Below, piece after piece: positions 7,192 through 14,396 of a DNA stretch of 19,047 bases. Numbering within the stretch: position 1 is the stretch's first letter; the number at the start of each line of letters is the position of its first letter. The notes beneath the pieces were generated by a model that was not told the DNA's origin, ran no database searches, and saw nothing but the letters and a program-made list of their open reading frames with translations. The position numbers were made by a program, and so were the translations under genes. The stretch comes from an uncultured Acidobacteriota bacterium (GTDB lineage Bacteria > Acidobacteriota > Thermoanaerobaculia > Gp7-AA8): assembly GCA_946887105.1 (NCBI GenBank), contig CAMPKJ010000067.1, forward strand, positions 1-19,047, in the 5' to 3' direction.

Positions 7192-8157
7192 GGTCGCGAC
7201 GAGGGCCGGTTTGCGCGCTGCCTGTTCGCGTTCCGCGTACACCGGCGTGAGCCAGTTGTAGCGGTCCGGAATGTCTCCGGCGATGTAGTCGAAGAACTCT
7301 TTCTGCAGGCGCTCGGTGATGGGACCGCGGCGGCCGTTGCCGATGGTGATCTTGTCGATCGAGCGGATCGGCGTCACTTCGGCGGCGGTGCCGGTGAAGA
7401 AGACCTCGTCCGCGATGTAGAGCATCTCGCGCGGGATCAGCGACTCCACCACTTCGTACTTCAGCTCGCGAGCGATCTTGATGAGGCTGGCGCGCGTAAT
7501 GCCGCCGAGGATCGACGATCCGAGTCCGGGTGTGAAAATGCGGCCGTCGCGAATCACGAACACGTTCTCGCCGGAGCCTTCACTGACGTAGCCATTCACG
7601 TCCAGCGCGATCCCCTCGGAATACCCATCGATCGCCGCTTCCTGGCGGATCAGGATCGAGTTCATGTAGTTGCCGGTCGCTTTCGCGAGCGCCGGGAACG
7701 TGTTCGGGGCCATGCGGTTCCATGACGAGACGCGCACGTCGACGCCCTGTTCGAGCGCTTCGGCGCCGAGGTACTTGCCCCATCTCCAGGCGGCCACGAC
7801 CACGTCGACCGGGCAGGCGCCGGGGAACACGCCCAGCGAGTGGAAGCCGCGATAGACGAGCGGACGGAGGTAGCAGTCCTCGAACTCGTTCGCCGCGATC
7901 ACATCGACGCAGGCGCGGTTGATCTCTTCCATCGAATACGGCAGCTCCATCCGGTAGATCTTGGAGCTGTCGAAGAGGCGGCGGGTGTGGTCCTGCAGGC
8001 GGAAGATGGCCGGACCCTGTTTGGTGTTGTAGCAGCGGATGCCTTCGAAGAGTCCCGAGCCGTAGTGGATCGCGTGCGTGAACACATGGATTTTCGCGTC
8101 GGCGAAATCGATGAGCCGCCCGTTCATCCACACTTTTTTGACTTCTTCGAATGGCAT
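7189..8157 (-). CDS. ilvE: Branched-chain amino acid aminotransferase
   Basis: This is a PLP enzyme that transfers the amino group in the last step of leucine, isoleucine and valine synthesis. The 322-residue product belongs to fold type IV. It shows the early WMNGRLIDFADAKIHVFTHAIHYGSGLFEGIR block, the PLP lysine in KATGNYMNSILI, EGIALDVNGYVSEGSGENVF, and GITRASLIKIARE for phosphate binding. The frame extends eight codons further up, but AGGAGG lies 6 nt before the ATG at 8157, so that start is chosen. A near-consensus sigma-70 promoter lies upstream (8228-8257). The gene is transcribed away from the SDR gene and converges on radC. Confidence 0.95.
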   Translation of the reverse strand: MPFEEVKKVWMNGRLIDFADAKIHVFTHAIHYGSGLFEGIRCYNTKQGPAIFRLQDHTRRLFDSSKIYRMELPYSMEEINRACVDVIAANEFEDCYLRPLVYRGFHSLGVFPGACPVDVVVAAWRWGKYLGAEALEQGVDVRVSSWNRMAPNTFPALAKATGNYMNSILIRQEAAIDGYSEGIALDVNGYVSEGSGENVFVIRDGRIFTPGLGSSILGGITRASLIKIARELKYEVVESLIPREMLYIADEVFFTGTAAEVTPIRSIDKITIGNGRRGPITERLQKEFFDYIAGDIPDRYNWLTPVYAEREQAARKPALVAT

Positions 8158-8227
8158 TGGAACCCTCCTGTGGGTGATCAACGTAGGCGGCTAGACTCGA
8201 ATGAGTCGAAGGCTGGACTGCGGCCGG

Positions 8228-8257
8228 AGTATAGGTGCCGTACTTTTGGACTGTCAA
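8228..8257 (-). promoter_or_regulatory. Sigma-70-type promoter of ilvE
   Basis: On the minus strand, TTGACA (8257-8252) and TATACT (8233-8228) are separated by 18 nt. This is a full -35 consensus and five of six -10 bases. Transcription would start near 8221, leaving a leader of about 63 nt with a small GACTC-GAAT-GAGTC hairpin. No T-box or attenuator peptide was recognised. Confidence 0.75.
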
Positions 8258-8275
8258 ATGCCGGAACTGTGCCGC

Positions 8276-8281
8276 TAGACT
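8276..8281 (+). promoter_or_regulatory. Candidate -10 box close to the SDR start
   Basis: TAGACT lies 12 nt before the ATG at 8294 and no Shine-Dalgarno lies between them, suggesting a leaderless or very short leader. The surrounding CTAGACT-GCGCG resembles the element at 4421-4426. Confidence 0.45.
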
Positions 8282-8293
8282 GCGCGTCCTGAC

Positions 8294-9076
8294 ATGGATC
8301 TCAGAGGCAAAAACGCCGTCATCACCGGCGCGTCGAGCGGCATCGGACGAGCCACGGCGCTGGAGATGGCGCGCCGCGGCGCAAACGTCGTGCTCGCTGC
8401 ACGCCGCGGGGAAATGCTCGAAAACGTGAGCGCGGAATGCCGCGCGCTCGGCGTGCGCGCCACGCCGGTCGCCACCGACGTCACGAAGCCGGAAGAGTGC
8501 GCGAGACTGGCCGAGGCCGCCGGCGTCGTCGATGTGCTCGTCAACAACGCCGGCTTCGCGATCTTCGACGCTGTTGCGGATGCGCAAACAAACGACTTCC
8601 GGGCCATGATGGACACGAACTACTTCGGCACCCTGAACTGCACGAAGGCGGTGCTGCCGCGGATGCTGGAGCGCCGCAGCGGTACGATCGTCAACGTGGC
8701 CTCGATCACCGGGATCATGGGATTCGCGCGCATGGGCGGTTACTGCGCCACGAAGTTCGCCGTGATCGGCCTGACCGAGGCGCTGCGCGATGAGGTGCTG
8801 GACCGCGGCGTGCGCGTGGCGCTGGTCTGTCCCGGCACGACCGAGAGCGAGTTTTTCATGACCGCGGAGCGCGGAAAAATGCCGGGCGCGTCGCGATTGC
8901 TGCCGACCGTCTCGCCGGAACGCGTCGCGCGCGCCGTTTGCAATGCAGCTGAGGATGGGCGATACCGGCGCATTCTGCCGCTGATGGCCACGATGTTCAT
9001 GCGATTGAAAGAGCTGTCTCCCCGTTTCGCCCACCTGCTCATGCGGCGCGTCTCCACGCTGCTGGAGCGCCGATGA
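8294..9076 (+). CDS. Short-chain dehydrogenase/reductase
   Basis: This 260-residue classical SDR is an NAD(P)-dependent oxidoreductase of unknown substrate. The Rossmann cofactor motif TGASSGIGRA is near residues 11-20, and LVNNAGFA follows near residue 80. The catalytic serine lies in NVASITG, and Y and K lie in GGYCATKFA. The C-terminal end, with FMRLKELSPRFAHLLMRR, could associate with membranes. The ATG has no ribosome binding site and lies 12 nt after a -10-like hexamer, so leaderless translation is plausible. The stop overlaps the rhomboid start (ATGA), which implies translational coupling. Confidence 0.93.
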   Translation: MDLRGKNAVITGASSGIGRATALEMARRGANVVLAARRGEMLENVSAECRALGVRATPVATDVTKPEECARLAEAAGVVDVLVNNAGFAIFDAVADAQTNDFRAMMDTNYFGTLNCTKAVLPRMLERRSGTIVNVASITGIMGFARMGGYCATKFAVIGLTEALRDEVLDRGVRVALVCPGTTESEFFMTAERGKMPGASRLLPTVSPERVARAVCNAAEDGRYRRILPLMATMFMRLKELSPRFAHLLMRRVSTLLERR

Positions 9077-9726
9077 ACGAGCGCGCGCCAGCCACGCTGC
9101 TGCTGTTCATCGCCATCGTGATCGGTTTCGGATTCGAGATCGCCACCGGCGCATGGAAGAACGGCAACCTCCTCGCGGAGTACGGCGCGATCGTGCCGTC
9201 GTACATCATCGAGAGACGGGAGTACTGGCGCCTGCTGAGCGCCATGTTCCTGCACGGCGACGGCACCGTGCGCGGCGGCCTGCTCCACCTCGGCGTGAAT
9301 CTGTACGCGCTATGGCAGCTTGGGCGGCTGTACGAGATCATGTTCGGCACGCGCCGTTTCGTGATGATCTACTTCGTCACCGGCATCGCGGCGTCGCTCA
9401 CGAGCCTCCTCCGCTACTCTTTGCTCCAGCAGGACGGCGCGTCGGTCGGAGCCAGCGGCGCGATCTTCGGCGTGCTCGGCGCGTTCATCTTCTCGATCCG
9501 CCGCTCGCCGCGATGGAGAAACGAGCGCTGGGCGCGCAGCATCGTCCAGCAGCTGCTGTTCTGGATCGTGGTGAACATCTTCATCGGCTTGACCGTGCCG
9601 CAGATCGACATGGCCGCGCACGTCGGCGGGTTGCTGACAGGATTGCTCCTCGGCGCCACGCTTCCGCAGAAGGAACCGCCGGTCCCGCCTTCACAGGCGG
9701 TGATCGATGTGACGCCGTCAGGATGA
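9073..9726 (+). CDS. Rhomboid family intramembrane serine protease
   Basis: This 217-residue polytopic membrane protein has about six hydrophobic helices. The catalytic serine lies in GASGAIFGVLGA near residue 129 and the catalytic histidine in MAAHVGGLLTGLLLG near residue 183. The oxyanion-side region LLHLGVNLYALWQLGRLYE precedes them. Rhomboids cleave transmembrane substrates inside the bilayer; the substrate here is unknown. The start overlaps the SDR stop as ATGA. The gene converges on the methyltransferase gene, with a large inverted repeat beginning 5 nt after its stop. Confidence 0.93.
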   Translation: MNERAPATLLLFIAIVIGFGFEIATGAWKNGNLLAEYGAIVPSYIIERREYWRLLSAMFLHGDGTVRGGLLHLGVNLYALWQLGRLYEIMFGTRRFVMIYFVTGIAASLTSLLRYSLLQQDGASVGASGAIFGVLGAFIFSIRRSPRWRNERWARSIVQQLLFWIVVNIFIGLTVPQIDMAAHVGGLLTGLLLGATLPQKEPPVPPSQAVIDVTPSG

Positions 9727-9731
9727 GCCGC

Positions 9732-9837
9732 TGTCATCCCGAGCGTGAGTCGAGGGACCTGTGTGGGCGTGCGGCTCGATGAACAGGCCGCGTGCCGCAC
9801 AACCGCGCAGGTCCCTCGACTCACGCTCGGGATGACA
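9732..9837. repeat. Perfect 30-bp inverted repeat, intergenic palindrome
   Basis: The arms are 9732-9761 and 9808-9837 and are perfectly complementary over 30 bp. The 46-nt centre is also partly self-complementary (TGCGGC with GCCGCA). The TGTCATCCCGAGCG-type arm resembles intergenic repeats I have seen in many bacterial genomes; that is memory, not a search. It lies between convergent genes, so it can terminate both. Its right arm encodes the last codons and stop of the minus-strand methyltransferase gene. Confidence 0.93.
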
Positions 9838-10924
9838 AGCGCAGAATCAACCGCAGATCCTGCGGCGCGAACAGCCGATCGTTCACGGCGTGGATCACGC
9901 GCTGCAATTCCGGCGAATCGCCATCCTGAATGCCGATGCGCGTCCCCTCGGGAAGTTCGTGCACGGCGCGGATCTCGTCGATCGCAAAGCCGTGCTCGCG
10001 CGCGAGCACGGTCAGCGCTGCCGGATGGCGCGGCGCGAGATGGGTCGGGTCGCGCCAGAAGTCGCCGGCGGACATGGCCATCGACTCCGCGTTCGGCGTT
10101 TCGATCATCAGCAATCCGCCGCTCCGTAACACGCGCGCGGACTCGCGAAACAGCGCGAACAGCGCGTCGACCGGCAGGTGCTCGACGACATGCATGGCCA
10201 GCACGGCGCCGAGCGAGCCGTCCGCGATCGAGGCGAAGCACTCCGGAATCGCGGCCAGCGTCACGTCGAATCCACGCTCGCGCAGATCGCTGACCGAGCG
10301 CTCGTTCGTATCGACGCCGCGCGCGGCGATCCCTCGCTCGCGACAGGCGGCCAGAAACTCCCCGCGCCCGCAGCCGACGTCGAGCACCGGCTGATGCCCG
10401 GCCGCCAGCGCGACGTACGGTTGCACATCGTCGCGCACGTGCGCCTCACCGCCGCGCAGCGAGTCCTCGAGCCGGCGGTATAGGACGTCGGAGGACATCG
10501 CGGAAACGACCGGATTGACGGCATCGCGCACGCGCACGGCCACGCTTTCGATCTTCTGATCGAGCGCGGCGATCAGCGAGTCGTTGCGCTTCGAGGCGAC
10601 GATCACCAGCTCGCGCAGCTTCGCGCTCTCGATGCCGATCGCGGCGGAGAGGTCGCGTTGCACGGCTTCGAGATCGGTGCGGAAATCGCGGCGCGCGGCG
10701 GCGACGTCGGCGCGGACGTCGCTCAGGAGATCGAGCAGCGCGAGGTTGAAGTTCTTCTGGCGCTCGGTGTCCGGCTCGGCGGCGCGGCGGAAGATCTTCC
10801 GCACGATGCGCAGCAGCCATTCGTGCCGCGACGGCTGCGGCCGGTAGCGGCGATCCTCGCGCCAGACCTCACGCCACCCATCCGCACCGGCGGGAGCAGC
10901 GTCGACAAACTGTTCATCAGCCAT
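9821..10924 (-). CDS. Class I SAM-dependent methyltransferase with N-terminal helical region
   Basis: This 367-residue protein has an N-terminal basic helical stretch (HEWLLRIVRKIFRRAAEPDTERQKNFN), then a long heptad-like region (residues about 65-150), then a Methyltransf_23-like domain. The domain has motif I VLDVGCGRGEFL, ARGVDTNE, AMHVVEHLP and the late GGLLMIETPN. Proteins with this arrangement are often tied to surface polysaccharide or O-antigen synthesis; the substrate here is unknown. The only nearby in-frame ATG is at 10924, which touches the rplI terminator T-run and has no Shine-Dalgarno, so expression may depend on read-through or leaderless initiation. The final LSSRA and stop come from the adjoining repeat. 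Confidence 0.87.
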   Translation of the reverse strand: MADEQFVDAAPAGADGWREVWREDRRYRPQPSRHEWLLRIVRKIFRRAAEPDTERQKNFNLALLDLLSDVRADVAAARRDFRTDLEAVQRDLSAAIGIESAKLRELVIVASKRNDSLIAALDQKIESVAVRVRDAVNPVVSAMSSDVLYRRLEDSLRGGEAHVRDDVQPYVALAAGHQPVLDVGCGRGEFLAACRERGIAARGVDTNERSVSDLRERGFDVTLAAIPECFASIADGSLGAVLAMHVVEHLPVDALFALFRESARVLRSGGLLMIETPNAESMAMSAGDFWRDPTHLAPRHPAALTVLAREHGFAIDEIRAVHELPEGTRIGIQDGDSPELQRVIHAVNDRLFAPQDLRLILRLSSRA

Positions 10925-10960
10925 GAAAAAGCGAGGGCCGGCAAACGCGCCGGCCCTCGC
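10925..10960 (-). terminator. Rho-independent terminator of the rplI operon
   Basis: On the minus strand a perfect 12-bp GC-rich stem (arms 10960-10949 and 10942-10931) with a 6-nt loop is followed by TTTTTC (10930-10925). It begins 17 nt after the rplI stop. The run of T ends right at the methyltransferase ATG. Confidence 0.93.
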
Positions 10961-10977
10961 ATTGTAGTAGCAGTGAC

Positions 10978-11472
10978 TTATTCGGCCGCGGGCGCTTCGG
11001 CAGCCGGTGCTTCCTCGAGCTTCTCCACGCCGAGTGCAACGACTTCGACCTGGATCTTCGCGATGACGTCGCGGTGGAGGCGGACGTCGACGTCGTGCAC
11101 GCCGAGGTTCTTGATCGGCTGCTCGAGCTCGATGCGACGCTTGTCGACCTCGATGCCTTTGGCCATCAGGCCGTCGGCGATCTCGTTGGCGGTCACGGAG
11201 CCGAACAGATGTCCGTGCTCGCCGACGCGCTTCTCGATGGTGATCTTCACGCCCTTGACCTTGTCGGCGGCCTTCTGGGCGGCGTCTTTCTCCTGCTGCG
11301 CGAGCAGCGCCCACTTGCGGCGCTCGTGCTCGATCTGCTTGAGATTTCCCGCGTTGGCTTCGCGCGCGAGATTTTTCGGAAGGAGATAGTTGCGGGCGTA
11401 ACCGTCCTTGACGGTCACGACGTCGCCGCGCGTGCCGAGGCCGCGGATCTCCTCAGTCAGAATGACTTTCAT
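10978..11472 (-). CDS. rplI: 50S ribosomal protein L9
   Basis: L9 binds 23S rRNA near the base of the L1 stalk. The N-terminal domain is textbook (MKVILTEEIRGLGTRGDVV, then VKDGYARNYLLPKNLA). A long central helix (residues about 41-78) leads to the C-terminal domain with KRVGEHGHLFGSVTANEIADGL. At 164 residues it is longer than the usual 148-150 because of an Ala-Glu-Pro tail (EEAPAAEAPAAE). It is the last gene of rpsF-rpsR-yybS-rplI; its first 20 nt overlap the end of the yybS-like gene, and a strong terminator follows. Confidence 0.97.
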   Translation of the reverse strand: MKVILTEEIRGLGTRGDVVTVKDGYARNYLLPKNLAREANAGNLKQIEHERRKWALLAQQEKDAAQKAADKVKGVKITIEKRVGEHGHLFGSVTANEIADGLMAKGIEVDKRRIELEQPIKNLGVHDVDVRLHRDVIAKIQVEVVALGVEKLEEAPAAEAPAAE

Positions 11473-12490
11473 GAGAGTCGTCCTTTCGCTTCTTGAAATG
11501 TCGAAAATCGAAAAAGGGATCGAAGAGTCCCGCTAGTCCGAGGAGCAGCGGCCCGACGCCCGTCAATGTCAGGAACAGGAGCAGTAACCAGCCCAGCATC
11601 GTGCCGGCGAACCCCGCGCCCATCGCCAGCAGGAAAAAGCGAAAGATCGCCAGCCCCTGCAGGATGTAGAGGAACGCCACCACGGTGAGCGTGTTCGCCG
11701 CGACCTTCTGCAGCACCCCGGTCGCCAGCGGCGTGAGTCCGCCGATGATGAAGGCGAACAGCAGCCAGTCCGGGAGCGCGAAGTTGCGGAACAGGTACGC
11801 GCCGAGCGCTTCCTTGTCCACGTCTCCGCGCGCCGCCGCCAGTTCGCGCCACGCCTTCAGCCGGCCGAGCATCAGCAGGCTGAGGATGAACACGAGGCTG
11901 ATCATGATCAGCAGGAAACCCGGCAACACGAACGTGTTGTACGCGGCCCACCGCTGCATCATGCCGATCACTTCCGGCGACATGCCGTTGGCCTTGTAGA
12001 ACTGGATGAACTGCGCGTTGCTGCGCTGTGCTTCCGCGACCTGCACCGCGAACGGCGAGAACGAAAACAGCGCGCGCGATCCGAGCTCGGTGATGGCCAG
12101 CCCGGCCGCGCTGCCCATCAGCAGAAAGACCAGCACGCGGCCGAACCTCTCCGCGCGCTCGACGAGCGGCAGGACTGCCAGGGCAGGCACCACCACCGCG
12201 AGCGCGACACCGGCCAGCGCCGACCAGGCCATCATCAGCGACTGCGCGGTGTGCGCGGCGTTGATGTAGGCGGCGGCGATGATCAGCGCGATCGCGGTCA
12301 TCGCGAACGTCGCGCGGCGTCCGTTGCGGATCGCGCAATGGAACACCGCGGCCGGCACGAACACCAGGATCGGGGTGATGATCATCAGCGCCGTCAGCAG
12401 CGCGTACGCGGCCACGCTGCGCACCTGCCGGCCCATGGGCCGCTGGGGTAGCGCGACTGGCTCGCTCTGCTGCAGGGACGTGTCGATCAT
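11453..12490 (-). CDS. DUF2232 (YybS-like) membrane protein
   Basis: This 345-residue polytopic membrane protein has about eight hydrophobic segments, for example YALLTALMIITPILVFVPAA and IVVAFLYILQ-like stretches. A DUF2232/YybS-family protein between rpsR and rplI is a known arrangement in several phyla, and position and length fit. Biochemical function is unknown. The start at 12490 is the first ATG that keeps the whole membrane region; no good Shine-Dalgarno is visible. It follows rpsR by 17 nt, and its last 20 nt overlap the rplI start, so translation is probably coupled. Confidence 0.82.
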   Translation of the reverse strand: MIDTSLQQSEPVALPQRPMGRQVRSVAAYALLTALMIITPILVFVPAAVFHCAIRNGRRATFAMTAIALIIAAAYINAAHTAQSLMMAWSALAGVALAVVVPALAVLPLVERAERFGRVLVFLLMGSAAGLAITELGSRALFSFSPFAVQVAEAQRSNAQFIQFYKANGMSPEVIGMMQRWAAYNTFVLPGFLLIMISLVFILSLLMLGRLKAWRELAAARGDVDKEALGAYLFRNFALPDWLLFAFIIGGLTPLATGVLQKVAANTLTVVAFLYILQGLAIFRFFLLAMGAGFAGTMLGWLLLLFLTLTGVGPLLLGLAGLFDPFFDFRHFKKRKDDSHESHSD

Positions 12491-12507
12491 GGATGCGATG
12501 CAGTGTC

Positions 12508-12834
12508 TCAGTCGGCGGTGAACGGAAGCAGCGCCACGATGCGCGCGCGCTTGATCGCGTTCTGGAGCTTGCGCTGGTGCAGGGCGCATGTGCCGGAAAT
12601 GCGGCGCGGCAGGATCTTTCCGCGCTCGGGGATGAACTGCTGGAGCGTTTTCACGTCCTTGAAGTCGATGTACTCGATCTTCTCGACGCAGAACTTGCAG
12701 ACGCGCTTGCGGCGATAGAAGAACTTCTTCTTGCCGCCCTGCTGTCCGCCCGGACCGCCGCGACGATCGTCGCCGCCGCCGCCCGGACCACCGCCCGGAC
12801 CTCTACCGCCGCTTCTCGGTGCCATGGTTGCCAT
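12508..12834 (-). CDS. rpsR: 30S ribosomal protein S18, zinc-binding type
   Basis: S18 pairs with S6 on the 30S platform. The C-terminal 75 residues are typical ([31 protein letters not shown], then [11 protein letters not shown]). The N-terminus carries an unusual Gly- and Arg-rich extension of about 33 residues, making the protein 108 residues against 75-80. It has CKFC in the N-terminal half and CALH after SGT, a C-x2-C plus C-x2-H set that could hold zinc, as in the cysteine-containing form of S18. AAGGAGG overlapping the rpsF stop lies 8 nt before the ATG. Confidence 0.96.
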   Translation of the reverse strand: MATMAPRSGGRGPGGGPGGGGDDRRGGPGGQQGGKKKFFYRRKRVCKFCVEKIEYIDFKDVKTLQQFIPERGKILPRRISGTCALHQRKLQNAIKRARIVALLPFTAD

Positions 12835-12847
12835 CGTCGTTTCCTCC

Positions 12848-13276
12848 TTACGCCTGCGGCGCCGCTTCTTCGGCCGCGGCCATCATTGCGCTCTCCGGGG
12901 CCACCTCTGCGGGTGCAGCGGCAGAGGGGACGGCCGGACGGAGGCGTTCTTTCTTCGGATTGCGCTTGGCGAGCTTGTCGGCCCGCTTCTGCTCGAGATC
13001 GGTGCGCACGATCACGTGCCGCAGGACGCGGTCGACGTTCTTCATGCGCCGATCGAGCTCCGAAAGCGAGGTGTCGCTCTCGAGCACGAAGAGGTGGTAG
13101 ATGCCCTCGTTGAACTTCTGGATGGGGTATGCGAGACGGCGCCGACCCCACGCATCTTCGCTCTTCAGGTTCGCGCCGATGTTGGCAGCGATGCCCTTGA
13201 AGTCGTTGATGAGGGTCGTCGCTTCCTCCTCCGTCACTTGCGGAGAAAGGATGAACAGGACTTCATAAGTCCTCAT
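12848..13276 (-). CDS. rpsF: 30S ribosomal protein S6
   Basis: This 142-residue protein starts [18 protein letters not shown] at the ATG at 13276. The longer frame is rejected because AAGGAGG lies 5 nt before this ATG. Family blocks include [26 protein letters not shown] and [12 protein letters not shown] tail of about 40 residues rich in Ala, Glu and Pro extends beyond the core fold. S6 assembles with S18 on the 30S platform and is the first gene of the cluster. A hairpin in its leader (13299-13320) is a candidate for autoregulation. Confidence 0.97.
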   Translation of the reverse strand: MRTYEVLFILSPQVTEEEATTLINDFKGIAANIGANLKSEDAWGRRRLAYPIQKFNEGIYHLFVLESDTSLSELDRRMKNVDRVLRHVIVRTDLEQKRADKLAKRNPKKERLRPAVPSAAAPAEVAPESAMMAAAEEAAPQA

Positions 13277-13298
13277 GAGACCTCCTTCTGGCCTAGCG

Positions 13299-13320
13299 GA
13301 GCCCCGCACACGCGAGGCTC
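13299..13320 (-). promoter_or_regulatory. Leader hairpin upstream of rpsF, possible S6:S18 autoregulatory site
   Basis: On the minus-strand transcript GAGCCUCGC-GUGU-GCGGGGCUC forms a 9-bp stem with one U-G pair. It lies about 14 nt before the rpsF Shine-Dalgarno and is followed by CCGC. Leaders of rpsF operons in many bacteria bind the S6:S18 complex through a hairpin carrying CCG. Similarity here is limited to position, a stable stem and a nearby CCG. Confidence 0.4.
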
Positions 13321-13397
13321 AAGGAGCTGGCAGATTGTGAAAGAAATGTCCGGCGCCCGGGATTGGGACCGGCAAACGTACGGAAAGGGCAGTTCCG

Positions 13398-13415
13398 CGG
13401 CGATTTATTTCGCCG
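13398..13415 (-). terminator. Hairpin after the 55-aa ORF
   Basis: On the minus strand CGGCGA-AATAAA-TCGCCG forms a 6-bp stem with a 6-nt loop, starting 6 nt past the stop of the small gene. There is no T-run, so this is a weak or factor-dependent terminator at best. Confidence 0.35.
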
Positions 13416-13421
13416 GCCGCG

Positions 13422-13589
13422 TCAAATCTCCTCGCTCTCTTCGTTCCTCACGACGTGCTCGACCTTCGTCCGATGCGCGATCTGCATGATTTTCTCGATG
13501 TCCTCAGGTGTCATCGGCACGCCGGCCAGCGCCCCGAGCTCCAGCATCCCGAACAGAAGGATCTTCCCCAACCACTTGCGGATCGACAC
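13422..13589 (-). CDS. Small hypothetical protein, 55 aa
   Basis: I do not recognise a named family. The GTG at 13589 is preceded by GAGGAGGA with a short spacer, so I choose it over the longer frame. The product begins SIRKWLGKILLFG, then a hydrophobic MLELGALAGVPM, then a charged helical segment TPEDIEKIMQIAHRTKVEHVV ending in acidic NEESEEI. The layout suggests a short membrane-associated N-terminus with a cytoplasmic helix. It lies downstream of another small ORF on the same strand and upstream of rpsF, with a weak hairpin in between. Confidence 0.6.
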   Translation of the reverse strand: MSIRKWLGKILLFGMLELGALAGVPMTPEDIEKIMQIAHRTKVEHVVRNEESEEI

Positions 13590-13622
13590 GACTCCTCCTC
13601 TCGCCAATTCGTCGACAGAACG

Positions 13623-13832
13623 TCAGACGAACCGCGAGGGAGGAGCGCGGAACGGCGAGAGTGCCAGCAGCGCGACCGGCTGCGCGTCAGACTGGAGATC
13701 GTCCAAGCGCCACGGACGCGAAGCCGCATCCGGCGCGAGGAGAGCGATGGTGACGAGAATCGCGCAGACGACGATCGGCGCGACCGGCAACAAAGCCGCC
13801 AGCACCACGATCGCGATCCAGAAGAGTCTCAT
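13623..13832 (-). CDS. Small hydrophobic hypothetical protein, 69 aa
   Basis: No family is recognised. The first 34 residues are almost entirely hydrophobic (MRLFWIAIVVLAALLPVAPI, then VVCAILVTIALLAP), which could be one long or two short membrane helices. The remaining Pro-, Asp- and Arg-containing tail is soluble. No Shine-Dalgarno is present; GATAAT lies 8 nt ahead of the ATG and could be the -10 of a leaderless transcript. It sits between the broken Pnkp remnant and the 55-aa gene. A chance frame cannot be excluded. Confidence 0.4.
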   Translation of the reverse strand: MRLFWIAIVVLAALLPVAPIVVCAILVTIALLAPDAASRPWRLDDLQSDAQPVALLALSPFRAPPSRFV

Positions 13833-13892
13833 CGAGATCGATTATCGCGCAGCACTGCTATTCTCGCGAGCGATTCATGAACCAGCCGGTGT

Positions 13893-14396
13893 TCATCTGG
13901 GGTGCGCACGGCATCGAAGTCTTCTCTCGTGCCGGAGTTCGCCCGGCAGGTCGGCGAAACTCTCCGCGATCGGCATCGCGTCGGCGATCCTCGCGGACGT
14001 TGCGCGCAGCACGTCCACCGCAGTGGCGGTCGCAGCGTTCGCCACCGCGCAACGATGCTTGGTCCGGCGTTAGCACCGACTGGTTCCTCTTCGATTGCGA
14101 GCTGATGCCGTGGTCCGTCAAGGCGGACGACCGGTGCGCAGCCAATATGCATCGTTGCGCGTGAGCGTGTCCGGCAGATGCTCGAGCAACTCCTTCTCGA
14201 GCTGAGGCATGGCGTCGCCGAAGAAGCGCCGGCCCGTTCGCCCGTAGACGATCCCGATGCCTTCGTCCGTCACACCGAAACGCCGCCGTGCCACATCTTC
14301 ATCTCGGCAGAGCACGACCACGGCGCGCGAGCCCATGTGCTTCTCCTCGCACACGACCTTCTACACTCCTTCAGCGCGGTAATACGCAAACGCTTC
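13893..14396 (-). pseudogene. Remnant of bacterial Pnkp (RNA repair), adenylyltransferase region, with internal inversion
   Basis: Bacterial Pnkp is a three-domain enzyme (5' kinase, phosphatase, adenylyltransferase) that heals broken RNA ends and works with Hen1. Here only part of the adenylyltransferase region remains. On the minus strand from 14396 I read EAFAYYRAEGV, a TAG stop (14363-14361), KVVCEEKHMGSRAVVV, RRRFGV, GIVYGRTGRRFFGD and LEKELLEHLPDTLTRND. The likely nucleotidyl lysine is at 14342-14340. STDWFLFDCELMPWSVKA, which should follow, is on the plus strand (14074-14118). The minus strand then continues with AVDVLRATSARIADAM and ends at a TGA (13895-13893). Flipping 14059-14148 joins all parts in one frame. 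Kinase, phosphatase and C-terminal parts are absent, so no function is expected. Confidence 0.82.
14046..14161. repeat. 13-bp inverted repeats flanking an inverted 90-bp segment
   Basis: CGCGCAACGATGC at 14046-14058 is the exact reverse complement of 14149-14161. The 90 bp between them carries a Pnkp-like segment in the orientation opposite to its flanks. Reverting it restores one continuous frame at both edges (Asn-Asp-Ala-Trp on one side, Asn-Met-His-Arg on the other), which identifies the repeats as the likely sites of inversion. Confidence 0.85.

Noticed and set aside
8158..8230. T-box or leader-peptide attenuator for ilvE
   Set aside because: The leader is only about 63 nt, with one 5-bp hairpin and no run of branched-chain codons.
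7580..9034. 484-codon minus-strand open frame across ilvE and the SDR gene
   Set aside because: It overlaps two well-supported genes in other frames and has no coherent domain; part of it is a frame-shifted reading of ilvE.
14046..14161. A functional phase-variation switch
   Set aside because: No recombinase gene is nearby, and the host gene lacks most domains and carries a TAG stop in either orientation, so flipping could not restore a working enzyme.
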